64,000 nucleotides of DNA from Nitratireductor sp. (GTDB lineage Bacteria > Pseudomonadota > Alphaproteobacteria > Rhizobiales > Rhizobiaceae), in assembly GCA_020637805.1 (NCBI GenBank), contig JACKJU010000001.1, positions 124,001 to 188,000 of the forward strand. The letters are read 5' to 3'. The notes below the pieces were generated by a model. That model did not search any database, was not told the DNA's origin, and was given only the letters and a program-made list of their open reading frames with translations. The translations under genes were made by a program, and so were the position numbers. Below, piece by piece: positions 58,742 to 64,000 of this stretch. The first letter of the stretch is position 1; each line of letters opens with the position of its first letter.

Positions 58742-61279
58742 ATGGCGAGTTTCTTTCAGCGATTTGGGCGCAGTTCCGGTTCTCCAAGGCCGGATAATAG
58801 CGGCACCTCGAAAAAGGAACTTTGGGCGGTAGCACCTACTGCAAAAGAAGAATATCCGCGTACCCCAATTGGCGGCGTGGCATATCGTGCCGTACCCGAT
58901 CTTCCCTCGCTTCGCAGCGCGCTCCAATCAGATCAGGAAGATGCGCTCGCGCACTACGAACAAACACCGGACGAATTCCGTATCGAACCGGTGAACGAAA
59001 AGCCCTCCGCCGTGTTCGGGTTGGCAACGGGCCCAGGTTATCCGGGCCGCGTTGCAATTCGTGCCGGATTGTATCGTGATGCGGTCGTCTCAACCCTCGC
59101 ACGCCTTCTCGCAGATGAGGAGGCACTTGGAAGCTATTTCAATTTAATTCCCGTAGTTCTGGGCGCCGGAATTGCTCTCTACTATCTGGCACCGTCGGAA
59201 CCATCCCTTTTGGTACTCGCCGCTTCTACTCTCGTGCCGACCCTTGTGGCGTTGCGCATGCAGCATCACACAAGGCTCTGGCGAGGTCTGGTCGCTTCAG
59301 CCTGCCTGTTTTGCGGCATGACCGCAGCCGCGCTTCACACACGCATGCACCTTCAACCCGTTCCTCTTTCCGAGTTCACTGCCCGGCTGGAAGGCAATGT
59401 CGTGGCGCGGGATACCAGTGGTTCGGGCAGTCCGCGCTACGAAATCAGGCCCAATTCAATTGAGGGTCTGCCGCGAGACTTGCTGCCGGATCGCATCCGG
59501 TTGACGGCGAGAACGGCACACGACGTTTTTCAACCGGGCGAGCCAATCGCAGGGCTGGCGCGTCTCCAACCGTTCTCTGGCCCTGCATATCCAGGCGGTT
59601 ATGATTTCTCCTTCTTCGCCTGGCATGACGGTCTTGCCATGACCGGTTTCTTCATGGGCAAACCGGAGCACAGCAAGGAAAATGGAGATCAGCTGGGTTC
59701 AAAGGAGAAGGCCTCTGCCGTCATAGATCAATGGCGTAGCGCAATCTCGCAGCGCATTCGCGCCGCGCTTCCCGGCGAAACCGGAGACATAGCTGCAGCG
59801 CTTGTGACCGGCGACCGATCCGGCCTTTCCGATGACACCGAGGAAAGCCTGCGGGCTTCCGGTCTGGCTCATATTCTTGCGATTTCGGGGCTCCACATGG
59901 CACTGGTGACCCTTACGGTCATCTGGGTCGTGCGACTGTTTTTCGTCTCGATACCCGGCCTGGCGGTGAACCGCCCAATCCAGAAATGGGCCGTTGCCGC
60001 AGGCTTTGCGGTCTCCAGCGGCTATCTGTTGTTGTCCGGTGCCGGAATAGCGACGCAGAGAGCATGGCTGATGATCACGGTGATGCTGGCGGCGAGCCTA
60101 CTGGACCGGCGTGCACTAACCATGCGCAATGTGGCGGTGGCCGCAATCGTCATCCTGCTCGTCGATCCCGTCAGTCTCTTTCGTCCGGGATTCCAGATGT
60201 CGTTTGCTGCCGTCACCGCCCTTGTTGCGTTCTACAGCTGGTTCAACAAGCGCCGCATGCAAAATCGACATACCGGCCATGATAGAGAGCGCGGAACCCT
60301 TGTCCGTTTGGGCCGATACCTTGCGGGCATTGCCGCAACCAGCCTCGTGGCAGGCATGGGCACCGGATTGTTCTCCGCGTGGCATTTCCACCGTGTTGCG
60401 TTGTTTGGACTTGCCGCGAACCTTGCAGCGATGCCGATCGTTTCAGTCGCCGTCATGCCGCTTGCCCTGTTGAGCGTTCTCTTGATGCCATACGGTTTCG
60501 AGGGCCTGGCGCTTGAACCCCTGCACTACGCAATAGAGGCAGTGCTTGCAGTTTCGGCCAAGGTGAACGAATGGGGCGGCGATCAGTCGACCGGAGTGGT
60601 GCCCGCAGGCATCGTTATAAGCGGCATCACATCGCTCGGGATACTTTGCCTGCTCGCGACACGCCTTCGGCTGCTTGCGGTTCTTCCCTTCACGATATTC
60701 CTGGTTCTTGCAGGTCTCGCAGCAATGGGGACCCTGAAGCCTGCAAAGCCCGAAATTCTCGTTTCCCAGGGTGGACGCGCTATCGCGATCCGCAATGCGG
60801 ACGGAACCTTTTTCCTAGCACCGGGAAGCCGCGAACGGTTCACAACCGATATCTGGAAGCGTGCATGGTCGCCTTCCGGATATGCCGAACCGCCAGTGTC
60901 AACCCTTCCCTGCACGCGCGAACGTTGTGACCTCGATATAAGAGGCCAGCGTCTTGCCCTCGTCTACGCACCAGCCGAGATCGACAAGGCATGCCTTGAA
61001 GCAGACATTCTGTTTGCGCCCAGGCTATGGTGGATCAACTGCGATGATCGCAAACCCGCCCTGATCGTTACCCGAACGGATCTTGAACGGGGCGGAAGCC
61101 ATTCACTTTTCTTGGCTGAGAAAGAGGCTACTCCACCGGTCTGGAAGGTTGTTACCTCCTGGTCCGGAACGGATGATAATGCACGACCGTGGCTCAGACG
61201 TTACGAAGTTCCGAACGAACTGAAGTTTGCCCGAAAGGCGAAAGAGGTTTCGACAAAGGAAAACGCCTCAAGCCCCTGA
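58742..61279 (+). CDS. comEC: ComEC/Rec2-family DNA-uptake channel protein
   Basis: An 845-aa polytopic membrane protein. A DUF4131-type OB-fold region covers about residues 190-330 (LEGNVVARD and DLLPDRIRLTAR blocks). The competence domain follows (about 360-650) with the hallmark HILAISGLHMALVTL and 8-10 membrane segments. The C-terminal beta-lactamase-like nuclease domain is reduced: residues 690-845 keep the strand pattern (ILVSQGGRAIAIRN) but no HxHxDH metal site is visible, a common state in alphaproteobacterial ComEC. It transports single-stranded DNA across the inner membrane in competence. The start could be 58694 or 58742; the latter gives MASFFQRF. Confidence 0.88.
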   Translation: MASFFQRFGRSSGSPRPDNSGTSKKELWAVAPTAKEEYPRTPIGGVAYRAVPDLPSLRSALQSDQEDALAHYEQTPDEFRIEPVNEKPSAVFGLATGPGYPGRVAIRAGLYRDAVVSTLARLLADEEALGSYFNLIPVVLGAGIALYYLAPSEPSLLVLAASTLVPTLVALRMQHHTRLWRGLVASACLFCGMTAAALHTRMHLQPVPLSEFTARLEGNVVARDTSGSGSPRYEIRPNSIEGLPRDLLPDRIRLTARTAHDVFQPGEPIAGLARLQPFSGPAYPGGYDFSFFAWHDGLAMTGFFMGKPEHSKENGDQLGSKEKASAVIDQWRSAISQRIRAALPGETGDIAAALVTGDRSGLSDDTEESLRASGLAHILAISGLHMALVTLTVIWVVRLFFVSIPGLAVNRPIQKWAVAAGFAVSSGYLLLSGAGIATQRAWLMITVMLAASLLDRRALTMRNVAVAAIVILLVDPVSLFRPGFQMSFAAVTALVAFYSWFNKRRMQNRHTGHDRERGTLVRLGRYLAGIAATSLVAGMGTGLFSAWHFHRVALFGLAANLAAMPIVSVAVMPLALLSVLLMPYGFEGLALEPLHYAIEAVLAVSAKVNEWGGDQSTGVVPAGIVISGITSLGILCLLATRLRLLAVLPFTIFLVLAGLAAMGTLKPAKPEILVSQGGRAIAIRNADGTFFLAPGSRERFTTDIWKRAWSPSGYAEPPVSTLPCTRERCDLDIRGQRLALVYAPAEIDKACLEADILFAPRLWWINCDDRKPALIVTRTDLERGGSHSLFLAEKEATPPVWKVVTSWSGTDDNARPWLRRYEVPNELKFARKAKEVSTKENASSP

Positions 61280-62428
61280 CGTGTTGACCAGGTTCAGGAT
61301 CACCCTTGCCGCAAGAATGCCCGGCGGCTCGTCCTGCTGCATACGTTGATGTACTACCTCGAAACCATCGATCTGGGCATCGCGCGCCGGTCCTTCCACG
61401 AGCAACCCTTCAGCCATGCGTGCAAGATATCCGGGAATGACAAACTCGTTTATGCGCTCGGGAATTATAACCCGGTCGGCAATCAGGTTGGGCAGTGCAG
61501 CGGTCCACGCCTTTACGAGGAACCTGAGCGATTTCATCGCCGGGTCGAGCTTGTAAATGGAGATGGTGGGAATGCCGTACATGGCAAGTTCGAGAATGGC
61601 GGTGCCGGAAGCTGCGATTGCCAAATCCGCCTTGCGGTATTCCGCCTCGCGGGCTTCATCGCCTTCCACGACCTCGGGTACTACCGGCCAGTTTCGAGCC
61701 TGGCTTCTCAATTCCTCTGCAAGGTGCGGAACGGCGGGCAGAACGAAGCGGGCTTCCATTCCCCTCTCCTTCAGCAATCTTGCCGTTTCGGCCAGAACCG
61801 GCATGTGGCGGGCGGTTTCGCTCTTGCGTGATCCGGGCATGAGAAGAATGGTCGGGATTGCATCAGGCTTGCGCTTGGCCACAAGGTCTGTTTTTCCAGC
61901 GAGCCTTGCCAGAGGATGGCCGACATAGGTTGCCTCGGGTCCTCCCAGTTCCTTCAACAGGTCCGGCTCGAAGGGCAGGATCGCGATGACGTGGTCGAGG
62001 TAGCCGCTCATGGTCTTCGCGCGGCCCTGGCGCCATGCCCATACGGTGGGGCAGACGTATTTGACAATACGGATTTGAGGCCGCTTCTTCTTAACGCGCT
62101 TGGCTACCTGCTTGGCGAACTCGGGAGAGTCGATCAGCATCACCACGTCAGGATTCCTTTCGAGGATGTCATCGGCGACACGGCGGACGCGCGCCAGCAG
62201 ACCGGGAAGTTTGGCCAGTACGCCGGACACCCCCATGACGGCGATTTCGGAGATATCGAACAGGCTCTCAAGGCCATGCGCGGCCATCTTGGGACCGCCA
62301 AGACCCAGCGGTTCCGCCTCTATTCCCAGCGCATCGAAGGAGCGCATGAGGTCATCGCCAAGATTGTCGCCGGAAACCTCGCCGATCACGAAATAGATGC
62401 GGAGACTGGCGGCCTTGGAATGGTTCAT
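61268..62428 (-). CDS. lpxB: Lipid-A-disaccharide synthase
   Basis: A 386-aa family 19 glycosyltransferase that joins UDP-2,3-diacylglucosamine and lipid X into lipid A disaccharide at the inner membrane. Key blocks: FVIGEVSGDNLGDDLM at residues 12-27, LIDSPEFAKQVAKR, CPTVWAWRQGR, YVGHPLARL and the C-terminal LPNLIADRVIIPERIN (all in expected order). It overlaps lpxI by 4 bases (ATGA) and the convergent comEC end by 12 bases. The 14 extra upstream codons lie inside lpxI and are not used. Confidence 0.97.
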   Translation of the reverse strand: MNHSKAASLRIYFVIGEVSGDNLGDDLMRSFDALGIEAEPLGLGGPKMAAHGLESLFDISEIAVMGVSGVLAKLPGLLARVRRVADDILERNPDVVMLIDSPEFAKQVAKRVKKKRPQIRIVKYVCPTVWAWRQGRAKTMSGYLDHVIAILPFEPDLLKELGGPEATYVGHPLARLAGKTDLVAKRKPDAIPTILLMPGSRKSETARHMPVLAETARLLKERGMEARFVLPAVPHLAEELRSQARNWPVVPEVVEGDEAREAEYRKADLAIAASGTAILELAMYGIPTISIYKLDPAMKSLRFLVKAWTAALPNLIADRVIIPERINEFVIPGYLARMAEGLLVEGPARDAQIDGFEVVHQRMQQDEPPGILAARVILNLVNTSGA

Positions 62429-63288
62429 GACCCGGCTCCGAAATCCGCTTCGTCGGCTCCATGGATCCATATTCCGGACTTCGCAGCCTGATCGAGTGTT
62501 GTTTGGCGTTCCAGGATAACTGACCTGCCAGCCTCGACGATGATGCCGTTAAGACCCGCCTGCCGGGCACTTTCGATCGTTGCCGGACCAATCGCAGGCA
62601 GATCGGCCCGCATGTCCTGACCGGGTTTCATGGTCTTGGCCAGAACACCGTGCTTTGCCCGCGGCCTTATCCTGCCGGAAAGCCGAAGCTCGGGAACACG
62701 TTTGAGCATCGCATCGGTGCCCTCCGCACCTTCAAGCGAAATCACTCTGCCGTCTTCGGCCACAGCCGCCTGACCCGCGTCGATGGATCCGATCAGCTTT
62801 GCAGCGCGGAACGCGGCAACTGCAGTGTCGCGTGCCGCCTTCGGCATCTTTCCGGACAAATTGCCCTGCCCTGCCAGCAATCCGGGCGCCACTTCGTGCA
62901 CGCCCGCCACCTCCAACCCATGCTCGGAGAAATATGCCGCAATCTTCCCGATGACGGAATTGTCTCCTCCCATCGTGATTGAAATGAGCCTGGGAATTTC
63001 CTTCAGCGTCAGCAGGTCGGGCTTGAGAGACATGAAGTCAGGACGTTTGGCGATACCGCCAGCCATGATGATCCGGCCCACCTGCCGGTCGTTCAGGAAT
63101 TTGAAGAAGCTTCCCAATTGGCCGTAGCCCAGGATGACTTCGGCGTCGCTGGCGAAGCCTGGGTCGATTTCGCCGCGAATGCCGATGACCACGGGATGTT
63201 CTCCGCAGCGTACCATCTCGTCGCGAATTTCGCGGGGCAAGGTTCCGTAGCCACTCAGAATTGCCGTTTTCGGCCGGTTTTCATCCAT
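62425..63288 (-). CDS. lpxI: UDP-2,3-diacylglucosamine pyrophosphatase LpxI (DUF1009)
   Basis: A 287-aa cytosolic enzyme of the LpxI family, which replaces LpxH in alphaproteobacteria and yields lipid X for LpxB. Motifs include ILSGYGTLPREI near the start, GGIAKRPDFMSLKPD, TMGGDNSVIGKIA and GIIVEAGRSVILERQT near the C-terminus. It is placed between lpxA and lpxB, the usual order. ATG 63288 is preferred since the frame upstream lies in the lpxA 3' region; GGCGGA is 4 bases before it. Confidence 0.95.
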   Translation of the reverse strand: MDENRPKTAILSGYGTLPREIRDEMVRCGEHPVVIGIRGEIDPGFASDAEVILGYGQLGSFFKFLNDRQVGRIIMAGGIAKRPDFMSLKPDLLTLKEIPRLISITMGGDNSVIGKIAAYFSEHGLEVAGVHEVAPGLLAGQGNLSGKMPKAARDTAVAAFRAAKLIGSIDAGQAAVAEDGRVISLEGAEGTDAMLKRVPELRLSGRIRPRAKHGVLAKTMKPGQDMRADLPAIGPATIESARQAGLNGIIVEAGRSVILERQTTLDQAAKSGIWIHGADEADFGAGS

Positions 63289-63327
63289 CGGGTCCGCCCC
63301 TGTCCAGATTGCCACCCCGGCCGGAAT

Positions 63328-64000
63328 TCAGCGCGGAGTGCAGAGCGCCCGTTCCTGGTCAGACCTGAGGAAGTCCAGGATCTCCGTGACAACCGGGTCC
63401 TTCGCCAGTTCTGCATCAATGGAATTGGCAGCCTCCTGGACGGTCTGTTCCCCGGAAAAAATGTGCTTGAACGCGTTTCGGGCATTGTGAATGCTCTCAC
63501 GCGATATGCCAGCCCGCTTCATTCCGACAATGTTCAGTCCACCCAGATAGGCACGGTTGCCGAGCGCGATACCGTAGGGAATGACGTCGTTTTCGAGGCC
63601 GGCCATCCCGCCGATGAATGCGTTCTTGCCTATGCGGCAGAACTGGTGAACGCCTGCACCACCGCCAAGAATAACGTTGTCGGCGATCTTGCAATGCCCG
63701 GCTACCATCACGCTGTTGGAGAATATGATGTTGTTGCCAAGAACACAGTCATGGGCAACGTGAGCACCGGCAAGGAACACGCAGTTGTTGCCGATCACCG
63801 TGCGGTTGTTGTCGCCGGCAGTGCCGGGGTTCATGGTCACATGCTCGCGGATGGTGCAGTTCTCACCGATTTCCAGCGTGCTTTCCTCGCCCTTGTACTT
63901 GAGGTCCTGAGGTTCATGACCGATGGAGGCAAATGGAAAGATGCGGGTTCTTGCGCTAACCGTCGTAATGCCTGCCACGACAACGTGGCTGATCAGCCTG
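63328..64000 (-). CDS. lpxA: UDP-N-acetylglucosamine acyltransferase, 5' end cut by the window edge
   Basis: The first step of lipid A synthesis: transfer of 3-hydroxyacyl from ACP to UDP-GlcNAc. About 223 C-terminal codons are visible, and the frame stays open to the window end (SHVVVAG precedes the first possible internal start). Left-handed beta-helix hexapeptide repeats run through the first 140 residues. FASIGHEPQDLKYKGE, GAHVAHDCVLGNN with the catalytic His, and the LGGLNIVGMKRAGISR region are typical. The C-terminal helical bundle is intact. fabZ and lpxD probably lie further right. Confidence 0.96.
   Translation of the reverse strand, partial: RLISHVVVAGITTVSARTRIFPFASIGHEPQDLKYKGEESTLEIGENCTIREHVTMNPGTAGDNNRTVIGNNCVFLAGAHVAHDCVLGNNIIFSNSVMVAGHCKIADNVILGGGAGVHQFCRIGKNAFIGGMAGLENDVIPYGIALGNRAYLGGLNIVGMKRAGISRESIHNARNAFKHIFSGEQTVQEAANSIDAELAKDPVVTEILDFLRSDQERALCTPR

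Overview
The window looks like a chromosomal segment of an alphaproteobacterium of the order Hyphomicrobiales (Rhizobiales), moderately GC-rich and densely coded. The main evidence is gene order. The runs pdhC / SGNH hydrolase / lpdA / lipA / ratA, dusB-ntrB-ntrC-ntrY-ntrX-trkA-hfq-hflX, and lpxA-lpxI-lpxB next to gltX/gltA/comEC are typical of that order. The fused ispDF and the cell-cycle kinase gene cckA, with a CtrA-type box in its upstream region, point the same way. No insertion sequence, prophage, CRISPR array or rRNA was seen. There is one tRNA, tRNA-Ser(UGA).

Layout. 1-5.6 kb: end of the pyruvate dehydrogenase cluster (pdhC 3' end, lpdA), a small envelope-protein cluster (two GlsB/YeaQ-type proteins around a 99-aa membrane protein), then lipoate synthase and ratA. 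5.6-8.9 kb, minus strand: an APC-type permease, cinA and ispDF. 9.0-20.1 kb, plus strand: the nitrogen regulatory cluster dusB-ntrBC-ntrYX, then trkA, hfq and hflX. 20.1-23.2 kb: mazG (minus), a DUF423 membrane protein, a 476-bp AT-rich gap and a secreted L,D-transpeptidase. 23.2-31.5 kb, minus strand: mgsA, an MBL-fold hydrolase, tatD, metG, holB, tmk, a D,D-carboxypeptidase and rlpA, many overlapping by 1-4 bases and probably co-transcribed. 31.7-36.1 kb, minus strand: a three-part ABC exporter (HlyD adaptor, FtsX-like permease, ATPase).

The accessory part is about 36.3-45.6 kb. It holds tRNA-Ser, a FadR-type GntR regulator, and a carbohydrate-type ABC importer whose binding-protein and ATPase genes are both broken by frameshifts. 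After these come a roughly 1.4-kb AT-richer stretch with two orphan hypothetical genes, a trans-aconitate-methyltransferase-like gene and a FadL-type outer-membrane porin. 45.8-50.6 kb is a complete BMP-family (nucleoside/purine-type) ABC importer on the minus strand. 50.8-64 kb returns to core genes: HU, cckA, a FliO-domain protein, gltA, gltX, comEC, lpxB, lpxI and a truncated lpxA at the right edge.

The window is mostly core genome, and I do not see a clear new multi-gene system. The points most worth a second look are: (1) a perfect TTAA-N7-TTAA box over the -35 region of a putative cckA promoter, which would put the CtrA-activating kinase under CtrA control; (2) two strong inverted repeats between ntrC and ntrY, together with an NtrX that lacks the GAFTGA sigma-54 contact loop; (3) four frameshifts of the same polarity packed into the sugar ABC importer; (4) a 65-residue Lys/Arg/Ala-rich tail on thymidylate kinase; and (5) the orphan-gene island at 41.9-43.3 kb.
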